Under the pieces are notes generated by a model that saw only the letters and a program-made list of their open reading frames with translations, was not told where the DNA came from and made no database searches. A program made the translations under genes and the position numbers. From Microbacterium hydrocarbonoxydans (GTDB lineage Bacteria > Actinomycetota > Actinomycetes > Actinomycetales > Microbacteriaceae): 64,000 bases of DNA. Positions 1 to 9,315 of this stretch are shown piece after piece. Each line of letters opens with the position of its first letter. The stretch's first letter is position 1. The stretch covers positions 310,001 through 374,000 of the forward strand of contig NZ_FNSQ01000005.1 in NCBI RefSeq assembly GCF_900105205.1, given 5' to 3'.

Positions 1-186
1 ATCTCGACGACCTTCCCGATCTTCGCCGACATCGGCCTCACATTCGCCTACGGCTTCTACGCGTTCTTCGCCCTCGTGTCGTTCTTCTTCGTGTACTTCA
101 AGGTGCCGGAGACGAAGGGCAGGGAGCTGGAGGAGATGACGGACGAGCTGAAGGTGGAGCGCCGAGGTACCCGCAAGGCGACGTAG
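1..186 (+). CDS. MFS sugar porter, C-terminal fragment
   Basis: Only the last 61 residues are in the window; the start lies upstream. The frame is open from base 1 and ends at TAG (184-186). It shows one hydrophobic span (AYGFYAFFALVSFFFVYF, the last transmembrane helix) followed by VPETKGRELEEM, the classic sugar-porter signature at the end of helix 12, and a basic cytoplasmic tail. Family knowledge predicts proton-coupled uptake of a sugar or polyol across the cytoplasmic membrane; the substrate cannot be read from this piece. Confidence 0.85.
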   Translation: MSTTFPIFADIGLTFAYGFYAFFALVSFFFVYFKVPETKGRELEEMTDELKVERRGTRKAT

Positions 187-195
187 GCTGGAAGC

Positions 196-531
196 ATGAC
201 CGAGTCCGTTCCGCGCCGCGCCAGCCTCGAAGTGCTGCGAGCCGAGGCGTCGGATGAGCTCGCCGTGCTGATCCAGGAGCGCCTGCTGGGTGGCGAGGAT
301 CCGTGGGAGTTCATGGAGGAACTGCCGAGCGTGGACGAGCTCGTCGTGTACCTGCTGCGCGCCGATAACATCACTGCGAACGACGGGGTGCGGCCCAACG
401 CGGCCAGGCACTACCGGGTGCTGCGGCAGATCGCGTTGGAGTATCCCGAGCTGACTCCCGCTGTCTGGGGGCTGCTCGATGAGAAACAGCGTCACAGGCG
501 CTGGGACCCGACGGTCGTCGACGCCTCCTAG
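196..531 (+). CDS. hypothetical protein, 111 aa
   Basis: A short charged soluble protein with no signal peptide or membrane segment, starting at ATG 196, nine bases after the sugar porter stop. It is rich in Glu, Leu and Arg and looks largely alpha-helical. I do not recognise a domain. The small gap to the transporter and the nine-base gap to the next gene suggest co-transcription. It is kept as a real gene because its codon use is typical of the neighbourhood (G/C third positions) and the competing frame (479-799) has an Arg/Ser-rich shadow composition. Confidence 0.6.
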   Translation: MTESVPRRASLEVLRAEASDELAVLIQERLLGGEDPWEFMEELPSVDELVVYLLRADNITANDGVRPNAARHYRVLRQIALEYPELTPAVWGLLDEKQRHRRWDPTVVDAS

Positions 532-540
532 GCCCATATC

Positions 541-1068
541 GTGCCTCGAATGCTGGTCTCCTACGACCCGGAGTGGCCGGAGCAGTTCGAGGCGTTCGCC
601 GCTGAGATCAGACGGGCTGGGAACGCGGCCTGGATCGTCGAGCACATCGGGTCGACAGCGATCCCGGGGATGCGGGCGAAGCCGGTCATCGATCTGGCGG
701 TTCGCGTCGAGGATGCCGATGACTTCGCGGCGCACAGACAGGGTCTGGGCGCGGCGGGATGGCGTCAAGGTAGCGCTGTACGGACGCATCCGGTCATGAT
801 CCGTGAATCGGACGGCATCCGGATCGCGATCGCGCACTTCTTCGTGGCGGCGGAGTGGGATGCGGCGCACCAGCGCATTCTGCGGGACTGGCTTCGGGCG
901 CATCCGGAGGACGCTGATCGCTACTCGCACGCGAAGTGCGACGCCGTCGCGGCCGAGGCGAGGGGGCGGTCGACGTACAACGCGGCGAAGTCGCCCGTCA
1001 TCCAGGAGATCGTCGACCGCGCTCGGGCGTCTCGAGGTCTTCCTGCGGTGCCGATCTCCGACAAGTAG
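541..1068 (+). CDS. GrpB family protein (UPF0157, nucleotidyltransferase fold)
   Basis: 175 residues from a GTG start. The N-terminus carries the family pattern: a YDPEWP box at residues 8-13, then HIGSTAIPGMRAKPVID at 35-51, the family's version of the GS...D nucleotidyltransferase signature. The length matches the usual 170-180 residues. GrpB proteins resemble minimal nucleotidyltransferases, and a few are found fused to dephospho-CoA kinase, but the substrate of the stand-alone form is not established. It is the last gene of the short plus-strand run and is followed by a hairpin element and a G-rich tract. Confidence 0.85.
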   Translation: MPRMLVSYDPEWPEQFEAFAAEIRRAGNAAWIVEHIGSTAIPGMRAKPVIDLAVRVEDADDFAAHRQGLGAAGWRQGSAVRTHPVMIRESDGIRIAIAHFFVAAEWDAAHQRILRDWLRAHPEDADRYSHAKCDAVAAEARGRSTYNAAKSPVIQEIVDRARASRGLPAVPISDK

Positions 1069-1093
1069 TCGCCGGCCGGGGTCCGCACCGGGT

Positions 1094-1178
1094 GTCCCGA
1101 TTCGCGGACTGTGCCCCGATCAGCACACGTTTCGGCCGGATTCCTGTGCAGATCGGGGCGGGGTGTGCAGATCGGGAC
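1094..1178. repeat. intergenic hairpin element A (variable stem, shared loop box)
   Basis: Inner arms TGCCCCGATCAGCACA (1112-1127) and TGTGCAGATCGGGGC (1145-1159) pair with one mismatch around a 17-nt loop that reads TTTCGGCCGGATTCC. An outer pair GTCCCGAT (1094-1101) / ATCGGGAC (1171-1178) extends the structure, so the word TGTGCAGATCGGG occurs twice directly and once inverted. The loop box resembles those of the elements at 11925, 16603, 17669, 32391 and 59525. Confidence 0.6.
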
Positions 1179-1297
1179 AGGGGACGGGCGGGGTAGGGGA
1201 CGGGACAGGACAGGACAGAGGACGAGGCCGGGCGGAGGACGGGGCAGGGACGGGGCAGGGACGGGGCAGGGGACGGGGGATCAGGGGGCAGGGGGAA
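1179..1297 (+). repeat. G-rich low-complexity tract
   Basis: About 120 bases almost without pyrimidine runs, built of GGGGACGG, GGACA and three tandem GGGGCAGGGAC units, ending in several runs of four to five G. It has no coding character. On the plus strand it could form G-quadruplexes. It lies between the GrpB gene end and the trxA terminator. Confidence 0.6.
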
Positions 1298-1303
1298 GCG
1301 AAA

Positions 1304-1331
1304 GGGCCGCCACCCCGAAGGGTGACGGCCC
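1304..1331 (-). terminator. trxA intrinsic terminator
   Basis: Arms GGGCCGCCACCC (1304-1315) and GGGTGACGGCCC (1320-1331) pair with a single mismatch around a four-base CGAA loop. On the minus strand the hairpin is followed by TTTCGC, a short U-run. It starts 15 bases after the trxA stop codon. Confidence 0.8.
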
Positions 1332-1345
1332 TGATCACGAGGGGA

Positions 1346-1669
1346 TCAGCCGATGAATGCGGCGAGGTCCTGCTCGAGGGCGGGCTTCGGCTTGGCGCCG
1401 ATGATGGTCGTCTTGACCTCACCGCCCTGGAACACCTTCATCGCGGGGATCGAGGTGATCTGGTACTTCATCGCCAGCTGCGGGTTCTCGTCCACGTTCA
1501 GCTTGAGGATGGTGATCTTGTCGGGGTTGTCCGCCTGGATCTGGTCCAGAACGGGGGCGACCATACGACACGGTCCGCACCACTCGGCCCAGAAGTCCAC
1601 GAGGACGGGACCTTCGGCCTGCAGAACGTCCTGCTCCCAGGTCGCCTGGCTCGTAGCCTTTGCACTCAT
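1346..1669 (-). CDS. trxA: thioredoxin
   Basis: A 107-residue single-domain thioredoxin, the usual length for the family. The redox centre WCGPC is at residues 30-34, preceded by VDFWAEW, and the cis-proline loop SIPAMKVF is present. It acts in the cytoplasm, reducing protein disulfides (ribonucleotide reductase, peroxiredoxins) with electrons from TrxB. trxB lies directly upstream on the same strand with 67 bases between, and the terminator at 1304-1331 ends the transcript. The trxB-trxA pairing next to murJ is a conserved actinobacterial arrangement. Confidence 0.97.
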   Translation of the reverse strand: MSAKATSQATWEQDVLQAEGPVLVDFWAEWCGPCRMVAPVLDQIQADNPDKITILKLNVDENPQLAMKYQITSIPAMKVFQGGEVKTTIIGAKPKPALEQDLAAFIG

Positions 1670-1736
1670 CAGAGTTCTCCTTGATTCGAGGTTCGCCTGC
1701 TACAACAGCGGGCGAGGTGAAAGTGTTCCCGGGGGC

Positions 1737-2711
1737 TCAGGCCGTGATGATCTCGGCGGCCTCAGCGGCCGGGAACTCGACCGAGGCGTCATCGAAATCC
1801 GCGAGGAAGTGCTCGGCATCCAGTGCCGCGACCGTTCCGCTGCCGGCGGCCGTGATCGCCTGACGGTAGGTGGGGTCGATCACGTCGCCGGCGGCGAAGA
1901 CACCGGGCACCGACGTGACAGACGAGCGGCCGTCGACCCAGATCGTGCCCTCTGCCGTCAGCTCGAGCTTGTCGTGCACGAGGTGCGTGCGCGGGTCGTT
2001 GCCGATGGCGATGAAGAGCCCATCGAGGGCGAGGTCGCTCAGCGTGCCGTCGACCGTGTTGCGCAGCTGCACACCCGTGACCGCGTCGCCACCGAGGATC
2101 TCGGCGACCTCGCTGTTCCACACGAACTCGATCTTCTCGTTCGCGAATGCCCGCTCCTGCATGATCTTCGAGGCGCGCAGGGTGTCCTTGCGGTGGATGA
2201 CGTAGACCTTGTCGGCAAAACGGGTGAGGAACGTGGCCTCTTCCATCGCCGAGTCGCCGCCGCCGACGACCGCGATCGTCTTCTCGCGGAAGAAGAATCC
2301 GTCGCACGTGGCGCACCACGAGACGCCGTAGCCCGAGAGGCGCTCTTCGCCCTCGATGCCGAGCTTGCGGTAGGCGGAGCCGGTCGCGTAGATGAGAGTC
2401 TGCGTCTCGTGCACGGTTCCGCTGCCCAGGGTGACCTTCTTGACGGGCCCGGCGAGGTCGAGCTCGGTGACGTCGTCGTAGACGACCTCGGTGCCGAACT
2501 TCTCCGCCTGCTCCTGGAACTTGGCCATGAGCTCGGGGCCCTGGATCCCCTCGGGGAACCCGGGGTAGTTCTCGACCTCGGTGGTGTTCATCAGCTCTCC
2601 GCCGACCTCGACCGAGCTCGCGATGAGCAGCGGCTTGAGGTTCGCGCGCGCCGCGTAGATGGCGGCGGTGAACCCGGCAGGGCCGGAACCGATGATGATG
2701 ACCTGACGCAT
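1737..2711 (-). CDS. trxB: thioredoxin-disulfide reductase
   Basis: 324 residues, typical for bacterial TrxB. The FAD-binding GSGPAG is at residues 8-13, the redox-active CATC at 133-136, the NADPH-binding GGGDSA at 150-155, and a C-terminal FAD-contact stretch contains PGVFAAGDV. It transfers electrons from NADPH through FAD to thioredoxin. The ATG at 2711 was chosen because the conserved VIIIGSGPAG starts right after it and GGGAAG lies a few bases upstream; the longer open frame further upstream is antisense-like sequence. It lies downstream of murJ on the same strand with an 89-base gap. Confidence 0.97.
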   Translation of the reverse strand: MRQVIIIGSGPAGFTAAIYAARANLKPLLIASSVEVGGELMNTTEVENYPGFPEGIQGPELMAKFQEQAEKFGTEVVYDDVTELDLAGPVKKVTLGSGTVHETQTLIYATGSAYRKLGIEGEERLSGYGVSWCATCDGFFFREKTIAVVGGGDSAMEEATFLTRFADKVYVIHRKDTLRASKIMQERAFANEKIEFVWNSEVAEILGGDAVTGVQLRNTVDGTLSDLALDGLFIAIGNDPRTHLVHDKLELTAEGTIWVDGRSSVTSVPGVFAAGDVIDPTYRQAITAAGSGTVAALDAEHFLADFDDASVEFPAAEAAEIITA

Positions 2712-2800
2712 GTGCTTCCCGTCGTAGTTGCTGAGACGCCGAAAGACGTTCGACTGCTTCAACCAATGGTAACCGCGCGACATTCCCGCGCGAGAGGGGC

Positions 2801-4420
2801 TCAGCGACCGGGCAGGAACCGACGCAGCATGGCGCCGGCGGTCTTCAGCTCGGGAGCCCGCAGCAGGGCCAGGATGCCGATGTAGACGACCACCACCGCG
2901 AGGCCGATGATGCAGGTGCCGAGGGCTCCCTGGATCTTGTCGGCGGTGGTCCACCCGTCGGGTCCGCCGAGGAGCAGGAAGACGCCCCACCCTGCCACTC
3001 CCGCAGGGACGGCGGCGATGGCGAAGCGGAGGATCGCGCGCATCCAGGTCCCGATCTGCAGCCCGCCGATCTTTCGGTGCAGCAGCCAGACGGCGACGAC
3101 GGTCTGGATGGTGCTGGCGATCGACTGTCCGAGCGCGATCGTGGCCGCGAGGGAGGTGACAGCGATCACGTCGGCGGCGAGCAGCCACTGGGCGACGAGA
3201 GCGCTGAGCACGACGAGACCGCTCTGGAACAACGTGAACCAGAAGGGTGTGCGGGTGTCGCCGTAGGCGTAGAAGGTGCGCTGCACGATGAAGAGGATCG
3301 TCAGCGGCACCAGGCACACCAGGAAGCAGACGAGCACCAGGGCGGCGTCGACGGCATGCGACGCCTGATTCGTGAACACCCGCGAGGCGGGGATCGCCGC
3401 AGCGGCGACCGCGGCCACGGCGACTGCGATGAAGAACAGGAGGGTGCGGATGCTCTGCGCGATGTCCGCGCGGACCTCCTTGTCGCGCCCGGCGGCCGCG
3501 TGCTCGCTGATCTGCGTGAAGTAGGGGGTGCCGATCGACAGCACGATGACCGAGTAGGGGAGCATGAAGATCAGCCACGCGTACTGGAAGGTCGCCACCG
3601 AGGCGCCGATCGCTGACGCCTGGGTGAGGATCTGCGTCTGGACGAGGCCGGCGAGCAGGCTCGCGAGCGCCATGAGGAAGGTCCATCCGGCGAGGCGCCC
3701 CACATTGCCCAGACCCACGCCGCGCCAGCGGAAGTCCGGGCGCAGGGCGAGACCCGTGCGCCGCCAGAAGATCAGGAGGATGCCCGCCTGGATGAGGATG
3801 CCGAGGGTGGCCGTGCCGCCGAGCGCGGCGATCATCCCCGGCGTCCAGTCGGCCACCCGGGTGAGCGGCCCGCCGAACAGGGCTCCGATGATGAGGAAGC
3901 CGACGATCGACACGAGGTTGTTGACGACGGGCGCCCACGTGAAGGGGCCGAAGATGCGGCGGGCGTTCAGCGCCTCGCCGAGGAGCGCGTAGAGCCCGTA
4001 GAACAGGATCTGCGGCATGCACCAGTAGGCGAAGGCGGTCGCGAGGGCGAGGAACTCCGCGGAGCCGTCCTTGCCCGCGTACAACCAGACGAGCCAGGGC
4101 GACGCGATGGTCGCGAGGCCGGTGATCACGACCAGCACGACGGTGCCGAGCGTGAACAGCTTCGAGATGAACGCGTTGCCGCCGTCGGCATCGGCCGTGG
4201 CCTTGACGATCTGCGGGATGATCACGGCGGTCAGCACGCCCACGGAGATCAGCGAGAAGACGTTGTTCGGCAGCTGGTTGGCGATCGCGAACGCGTCTGC
4301 CGCTCCTGCACCGACGGAGCCGATCACGCCGACGAGCACGATGGTGCGCAGCAGCCCCGTCACGCGGGAGATGAGAGTCCCCGCTCCGATCAGCGCGCTG
4401 GCGCGCCCGAGACTACTCAT
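2801..4420 (-). CDS. murJ: lipid II flippase MurJ (MviN family)
   Basis: 539 residues with about 14 hydrophobic segments and the MviN N-terminal pattern GAGTLISRVTGLLRTIVL. It flips undecaprenyl-linked peptidoglycan precursor across the cytoplasmic membrane. The ATG at 4420 overlaps the stop of the DUF6049 gene by eight bases, which points to translational coupling and fixes the start; the longer open frame upstream is out of place inside the DUF6049 coding end. In mycobacteria murJ is also paired with a DUF6049-like gene next to trxB-trxA and the CCA enzyme. Unlike the mycobacterial protein, I see no C-terminal pseudokinase extension. Confidence 0.95.
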   Translation of the reverse strand: MSSLGRASALIGAGTLISRVTGLLRTIVLVGVIGSVGAGAADAFAIANQLPNNVFSLISVGVLTAVIIPQIVKATADADGGNAFISKLFTLGTVVLVVITGLATIASPWLVWLYAGKDGSAEFLALATAFAYWCMPQILFYGLYALLGEALNARRIFGPFTWAPVVNNLVSIVGFLIIGALFGGPLTRVADWTPGMIAALGGTATLGILIQAGILLIFWRRTGLALRPDFRWRGVGLGNVGRLAGWTFLMALASLLAGLVQTQILTQASAIGASVATFQYAWLIFMLPYSVIVLSIGTPYFTQISEHAAAGRDKEVRADIAQSIRTLLFFIAVAVAAVAAAAIPASRVFTNQASHAVDAALVLVCFLVCLVPLTILFIVQRTFYAYGDTRTPFWFTLFQSGLVVLSALVAQWLLAADVIAVTSLAATIALGQSIASTIQTVVAVWLLHRKIGGLQIGTWMRAILRFAIAAVPAGVAGWGVFLLLGGPDGWTTADKIQGALGTCIIGLAVVVVYIGILALLRAPELKTAGAMLRRFLPGR

Positions 4421-6584
4421 TCGACTCCTCGATGGCGACGGATTCGGCGCCGGCGTCGGCATCCGCGTCCCGGTCCTTGCTCTGATCGGTGTCCGCCGTC
4501 TCAGCGGCCTCACGACGACGCCGACGGACGGTGCGGATGATGCCGAGGCCGATGAGGAGCACGATCAGCGTGCCCAGCAGGGCGAGGCCGATGGTCTCCC
4601 ACTCGGCCCGCACGGAGACGCGCACCGTCTCGGGCTGGCTGATCTCCACTCCGGTCGGGCTCGACAGCTCGAGCCGCAGGGACACCTCACCGCTCCCGAC
4701 GCGCGCGGACACGGGCACCTTGACCCGGGTGGTGCTGTCGGGCTGGATCGTCCACGGCGTGATCGCCTGCACGTCGAGTCGCGGGTCGCTGGGATGCACG
4801 GAGAGCCGGATGTTCACGGGCCAGGGCAGGTCGTTGCGGACCGAGAACGGCAGGTCGGCGTTCGCGGACAAAAGCTGGATGGTGCTCGCCGGAGGGATGT
4901 CGACGGCGTTCAACGTGTCGATCGTCGCGGTGTTCACTGCGGCCACGGCCTCGTCGAAGCCCTTCTCGCCGAGGCCGACCGCGGTGGCCCGCATGATCTG
5001 GATGCGCTTCGGGCTCAGCAGCAGCTGTCGGTCGTCGAGGATCGACGCGAACTCACCGAGAACGACCTCGCTGTCCAGCATCCGCTGCAGAGCAGTTCCC
5101 CGGGTGCTGTCCGGTTCGACGGAGAGCGTGACCGGCGCTGCAGGGGCGGCCAGCACGCCGCTCAGACCGAATCCGAGCGAGTCCACGGCCGAGATGGCCT
5201 CGCTGAGCGCCTCGGCCGTTCGCGTCTCGTCCCGATCCAGGCCGATGAGCCGGGGGACCGACGGGTGCGCCTGCGCGGAGAGCGCGAGGTGCGCGCTGGC
5301 CTCGGCGAGCCAGCGCTGGCGGATCGCCGCGTCGGGCTCGTTTGCAGCTTTGGACAGGGCGTCCGATGCGGGTTCGTCGACGACCAGCACGTTCTGCGCG
5401 CCGACGGCACCGCGCGCGCCCGTCGCACCGCTGAGCGCCGAGGACGACAGGACCGTCGTCACGGCGTCGTCGCCGACGTACGTGGCGAACGTCGCGAGAT
5501 CGGCGGCCGAGACATCGCTGCGCGGCCAGAGCAGCCCGGGCGTCGCACCGTCGACCGTGATGAGCTCGGAGTCGTCCGGCAGCACGGGACCGTCGGTGGG
5601 CTCAGGCGTGGGCTGCGGCGCATCGGTCGGGGTGGGCGTCGGATCGGGGGTCTCCGGCGCCGGGTTCGTGAACCCCGCCGGATTCACGAAGGGCGCGAGC
5701 GTGGTGGGCTGCAGCAGCGCAGGGAGGCCGGCCTGCGCCTGGGTCGTCGCGTCCGCGTCACCGAACTGCAGGGCGAAGCGCTCGTTCGGGAGGGCCTCGA
5801 GCTGACGTAGCCACTCCTGTGTGCTCTCCGACGCCGTGGAGCCGAGAGCGTTGATGGCTGCCGGGATCGCGGGGTCGATGGCGAGTACCGCAGAGGTCCC
5901 GCTCACGCCCTCGAGGACGGCGGTGAGTCGGCCATCATCCGCGGTCAGGACGTTGAGCTCCTCCGCGGTGAGCAGGGCGCCGTCTGCAGGTGTCGCGGTG
6001 ATCGGCACCAGCACCGCGACCGAGGGCTTCGCTGCTGCGCTGACGACCAGCACGGACGTCGACGTCACGGCATCGGCATCCTCCTGCGCGTCGGTCGCGG
6101 CTCCCGTGAGAGTGGCCCTGATCGGATACACGCCGGGCGCCAGGCCCGTGAGGGTATCGGCGGGGATGAAGAGGCTCGACGTCACCGAGCTCTCGGGGTC
6201 GACCGGCGCCGTCGCGTCCGATCCGAGAGCGGTGAAGCCGCCTGCGGCCTCGGAGTCGTCGAGCCAGGAGGCGACCGCGGTCTCGTCGGGGAGCGGCGTG
6301 CGGTTCAACTCGACCGTCACACGGCCCGCGGACAGCGCGGAGGTGTCGTCATTGATCACGGTGAGGGATGCCGTCGTGGCGCTGCCGGGAGTGACCGTCC
6401 CGCGGACGCCGGCGGTCAGGACGAGCTCGGTGGCCGGCGACTCATCGGTCGTGGAGTCGCTCGCGGCGGAGGCGCTGCCCGCACCCAGACCGCACAGCGC
6501 GAGAGCGATCGCCGAGACGACGGTTCCGCGTGCCAGGCGCCGGAAGCGCGGGCGGAGGCCGTTCTCGGGGGTGGTCGCGGTCAT
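4413..6584 (-). CDS. DUF6049 family secreted membrane-anchored protein
   Basis: 723 residues: a signal peptide (hydrophobic core VSAIALALCGLGAGSASA, about 24-41), a long extracytoplasmic part with beta-rich segments and a Pro/Thr linker around the middle (PDPTPTPTDAPQPTPEPTD), then one transmembrane helix (LALLGTLIVLLIGLGII) and a basic, acidic-ended cytoplasmic tail. This architecture and its coupling to murJ match the actinobacterial DUF6049 family, thought to work with the flippase in cell-wall synthesis, though its molecular role is not established. A TAGAAT -10 box on the minus strand (6640-6645) lies 56 bases before the start. Confidence 0.85.
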   Translation of the reverse strand: MTATTPENGLRPRFRRLARGTVVSAIALALCGLGAGSASAASDSTTDESPATELVLTAGVRGTVTPGSATTASLTVINDDTSALSAGRVTVELNRTPLPDETAVASWLDDSEAAGGFTALGSDATAPVDPESSVTSSLFIPADTLTGLAPGVYPIRATLTGAATDAQEDADAVTSTSVLVVSAAAKPSVAVLVPITATPADGALLTAEELNVLTADDGRLTAVLEGVSGTSAVLAIDPAIPAAINALGSTASESTQEWLRQLEALPNERFALQFGDADATTQAQAGLPALLQPTTLAPFVNPAGFTNPAPETPDPTPTPTDAPQPTPEPTDGPVLPDDSELITVDGATPGLLWPRSDVSAADLATFATYVGDDAVTTVLSSSALSGATGARGAVGAQNVLVVDEPASDALSKAANEPDAAIRQRWLAEASAHLALSAQAHPSVPRLIGLDRDETRTAEALSEAISAVDSLGFGLSGVLAAPAAPVTLSVEPDSTRGTALQRMLDSEVVLGEFASILDDRQLLLSPKRIQIMRATAVGLGEKGFDEAVAAVNTATIDTLNAVDIPPASTIQLLSANADLPFSVRNDLPWPVNIRLSVHPSDPRLDVQAITPWTIQPDSTTRVKVPVSARVGSGEVSLRLELSSPTGVEISQPETVRVSVRAEWETIGLALLGTLIVLLIGLGIIRTVRRRRREAAETADTDQSKDRDADADAGAESVAIEESNE

Positions 6585-6682
6585 GAAGGTCTTCCTCGAA
6601 CGCCGGGATCCCAGGCTGCTCGTGAGTGGTGACCTTGTGATTCTAGGCGGGTGGGCGAAGGAGAACCCTGAAGACGCGTAGA

Positions 6683-8221
6683 GTGACGGCCGTGTCAGAC
6701 ACCCGGTTCCCCCTCCCCGATCCCCGGCGCAGCGCCGCGCTCGCCGCAGATCTCGACACCGCCGACCTCCGCTCCGAGGCCCTGCGGCGCCTGTGGGGGG
6801 AGGAGGCCGACGACGCGTTGGCCCGGGGGATGCGGGAGCCGATCCTTCGCGCGATCGCCGGTGACGACGGCCCCCTTGCGACTCTCGGACGACTCCTCGT
6901 GCTCGGGATGCCGCAGCCGCTGACCGCTGTGGCTGCCGCGCTGCCCCGCCTCGGGGCCGAGGGACTCGTCGATCTCGGACTGGCCAGGACGGAGGGGGAT
7001 GCCGTCGTCCCGACCGCCCTGCTTCGACCGCAGTCGTTCGTCGACGCAGACGGGATCGGGGAATGGTGGATCGCCAGCGATCTCGACGAGGTCGCCCTGG
7101 ACGGAGCGCTTCCCGCCGACCACGTGCTCGGCGTCGGCGGTGCGTCTCGCACTCTCGCCGAGATCGTCATGCCGGTGGAGGTCGACCGCGCCCTCGACCT
7201 CGGCACCGGCTGCGGCATCCAGGCTCTCCTCGTCGCCCGTCACGCCGGCACTGTCGTCGCGACCGACATCTCTGCCAGAGCACTGGCGTACGCCGAGCTC
7301 AACGCGCAGTTGAACGGGGTGTCGAACATCGAGTTCCGCCTGGGCAGCATGTTCGAGCCGGTCTTGGGCGAGGCGTTCGATCTGATCGTGTCGAACCCGC
7401 CGTTCGTGATCACACCGCGTGTCGAGGGAGTGCCGGAGTACGAGTACCGCGACGGCGGCCTGATCGGCGATGCCCTGGTGGAGCAGTTCATCCGTACCGC
7501 TCCCGACTTCCTCACACCGGGCGGGTCCGCGCAGCTGCTCGGCAACTGGGAGTCCCGCGGAGCCCAGGTGGCGCTGACCGGGCGGGCGGGTCTGGACCGG
7601 CTCTCGTCCTGGGTGCCGGGCGACCTCGACCTGTGGGTCATCCAGCGTGAGGAGCTCTCGCCGCTCGGCTACGCCGAGCTCTGGATCCGAGACGGAGGGA
7701 CCACCCCGCGCGACGCTGCGTTCACGCCGCTGCTCACGGCCTGGCTCGACGACTTCGCCGCACGCGGTGTGACCGCTGTCGGCTTCGGATACGTCCTGGT
7801 GCGGCGCCCCGTGGCAGCCGGTGCGGGTCCTGCCCTTCGCCGTCTCGAGCGGCTCCCGCAGCAGGTGTCGAATGTGGGTGCCGCGCTGCGTGACGGCCTC
7901 GCGGCGGACGATCTGCTGACAGCAGGGCTGCCCACGACTCTGCTCACGGCACCCGATGTCACCGAGGCGCGCCATCTGCTCCCCGGCAACGACGACCCGA
8001 GCATCATCGAGCTCCGTCAGGGCGGCGGTTTTGCCCGGACGATCGCCGTCGACCCTGCGCTCGCCGCATTCGTCGGCGCCTGCGACGGCGAGCTCACCGT
8101 CATGCAGATCGCTGCCGCACTGGCCGACCTGTTCGAGGTGCCGCTGGTCGATCTGTGGGCCGACCTCGAGCCGCGCATCCGCCAGCTGGTGCTCGACGGC
8201 CTCCTGCTGGCCGGGGACTGA
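6683..8221 (+). CDS. SAM-dependent methyltransferase (HemK/N6-adenine-like)
   Basis: 512 residues. Motif I DLGTGCGIQALL sits near residue 172, the acidic loop VVATDIS follows, and the catalytic NPPF motif is in LIVSNPPFVI near residue 238. This combination marks the HemK/RsmC-type class that methylates amide or exocyclic amino nitrogens. Before it lies an N-terminal DUF-type region of about 130 residues, and after it a C-terminal winged-helix-like region. The target (rRNA, protein or DNA) is not evident. GTG at 6683 is used; GTG at 6692 is an equally possible start. It is divergent from DUF6049. Confidence 0.8.
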   Translation: MTAVSDTRFPLPDPRRSAALAADLDTADLRSEALRRLWGEEADDALARGMREPILRAIAGDDGPLATLGRLLVLGMPQPLTAVAAALPRLGAEGLVDLGLARTEGDAVVPTALLRPQSFVDADGIGEWWIASDLDEVALDGALPADHVLGVGGASRTLAEIVMPVEVDRALDLGTGCGIQALLVARHAGTVVATDISARALAYAELNAQLNGVSNIEFRLGSMFEPVLGEAFDLIVSNPPFVITPRVEGVPEYEYRDGGLIGDALVEQFIRTAPDFLTPGGSAQLLGNWESRGAQVALTGRAGLDRLSSWVPGDLDLWVIQREELSPLGYAELWIRDGGTTPRDAAFTPLLTAWLDDFAARGVTAVGFGYVLVRRPVAAGAGPALRRLERLPQQVSNVGAALRDGLAADDLLTAGLPTTLLTAPDVTEARHLLPGNDDPSIIELRQGGGFARTIAVDPALAAFVGACDGELTVMQIAAALADLFEVPLVDLWADLEPRIRQLVLDGLLLAGD

Positions 8222-8259
8222 AGGGAATACCCCGTGACTTACATGCGTTCGAATACACC

Positions 8260-9315
8260 ATGAAGGCTTTCGGATTCCTCTCGTTCGGGCACTACGCCGA
8301 TGTGCCGGGTTCAGCGACCCGCACGGCCGGCGACATGCTGAAGCAGACCATCGAGATCGCCGAAGGCGCTGACGAGATCGGCGTGAACGGTGCCTCGGTT
8401 CGCGTGCACCACTGGGCGCGGCAGGCCGCATCGCCCATGCCGCTGCTCTCGGCCATGGCCGCGCGCACGAAGCGCATCGAGGTCGGCACCGGTGTGATCG
8501 ACATGCGGTACGAGAACCCCTTCCAGTTCGCCGAGGAGGCGGCTGCCCTCGATCTGATCGCGGACGGACGCATCGCGCTCGGCGTGAGCCGTGGCTCACC
8601 CGAGACGGCTCTGCGCGGATACGAGACGTTCGGCTTCCACGACGAGGAGGACCCCGAGCGGGGCAGCGTGATCGCGCGGGAGAAGTTCGACCTCTTCCTG
8701 CGCGCGATCGACGGCGAAGGCCTCGCCCCCGGCGATCCGCGGATGGTCGGAGCCGGTCGCTACCTCGCGATCGAGCCGCAGTCGCCCACCCTTCGCGACC
8801 ACATCTGGTGGGGATCCGGATCCCGCGCGACGGCCGAGGAGACCGGACGCAAGGGGCTCAACATGATGAGCTCGACGCTGCTGACCGAGGCGACGGGCGT
8901 GCCCTTCCATCAGCTGCAGCGAGAGCAGATCGAGCTCTTCCGCGCCGCCTACAAGGAGGCCGGCCACACCGGGACGCCTCGTGTCTCGGTGAGCCGCAGC
9001 GTCTTCCCGCTCGTCTCCGACATGGACAGGGCGTACTTCGGTCTGCGCAGCGAGGAGAACGCGGATCAGATCGGCATCATCGACGGCTTCCGCTCGACCT
9101 TCGGCAAGACCTACGCCGCAGAGCCCGACGTGCTGATCCGACAGCTGCTCGCCGATGAGGCCGTGATGGCGGCGGACACCCTGCTGCTGACGATCCCGAA
9201 CCAGCTCGGACCCGAGTACAACCTCCACGTGCTCGAGGCGTTCGCGACGCATGTCGCGCCAGCCCTCGGGTGGAAGCCGAACACCGAAGGGCCTGTGCAG
9301 GGCGACCCGGTCTAG
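8260..9315 (+). CDS. LLM class flavin-dependent oxidoreductase
   Basis: 351 residues starting MKAFGFLSFGHYAD, with the luciferase-like TIM-barrel features: an early His/Tyr-containing strand, then TKRIEVGTGVIDMRYENPFQFAEEAAALD and LGVSRGSPE, the phosphate-binding area of the family. Such enzymes use FMNH2 or F420 for oxygen or hydride transfer; the substrate is unknown. ATG 8260 is chosen because the family N-terminus begins there; the open frame upstream overlaps the methyltransferase end. It ends four bases into the convergent ASCH gene. Confidence 0.85.
   Translation: MKAFGFLSFGHYADVPGSATRTAGDMLKQTIEIAEGADEIGVNGASVRVHHWARQAASPMPLLSAMAARTKRIEVGTGVIDMRYENPFQFAEEAAALDLIADGRIALGVSRGSPETALRGYETFGFHDEEDPERGSVIAREKFDLFLRAIDGEGLAPGDPRMVGAGRYLAIEPQSPTLRDHIWWGSGSRATAEETGRKGLNMMSSTLLTEATGVPFHQLQREQIELFRAAYKEAGHTGTPRVSVSRSVFPLVSDMDRAYFGLRSEENADQIGIIDGFRSTFGKTYAAEPDVLIRQLLADEAVMAADTLLLTIPNQLGPEYNLHVLEAFATHVAPALGWKPNTEGPVQGDPV

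Noticed and set aside
803..1684. A 293-codon open frame across the GrpB gene end, the G-rich tract and trxA
   Set aside because: It crosses a clear terminator and non-coding low-complexity DNA, and is Arg-rich without any domain.
1353..2885. A 510-codon plus-strand open frame antisense to trxA and trxB
   Set aside because: Its translation is Arg/Gly/Asp-rich and low-complexity, while the opposite strand encodes clear thioredoxin and thioredoxin reductase motifs.
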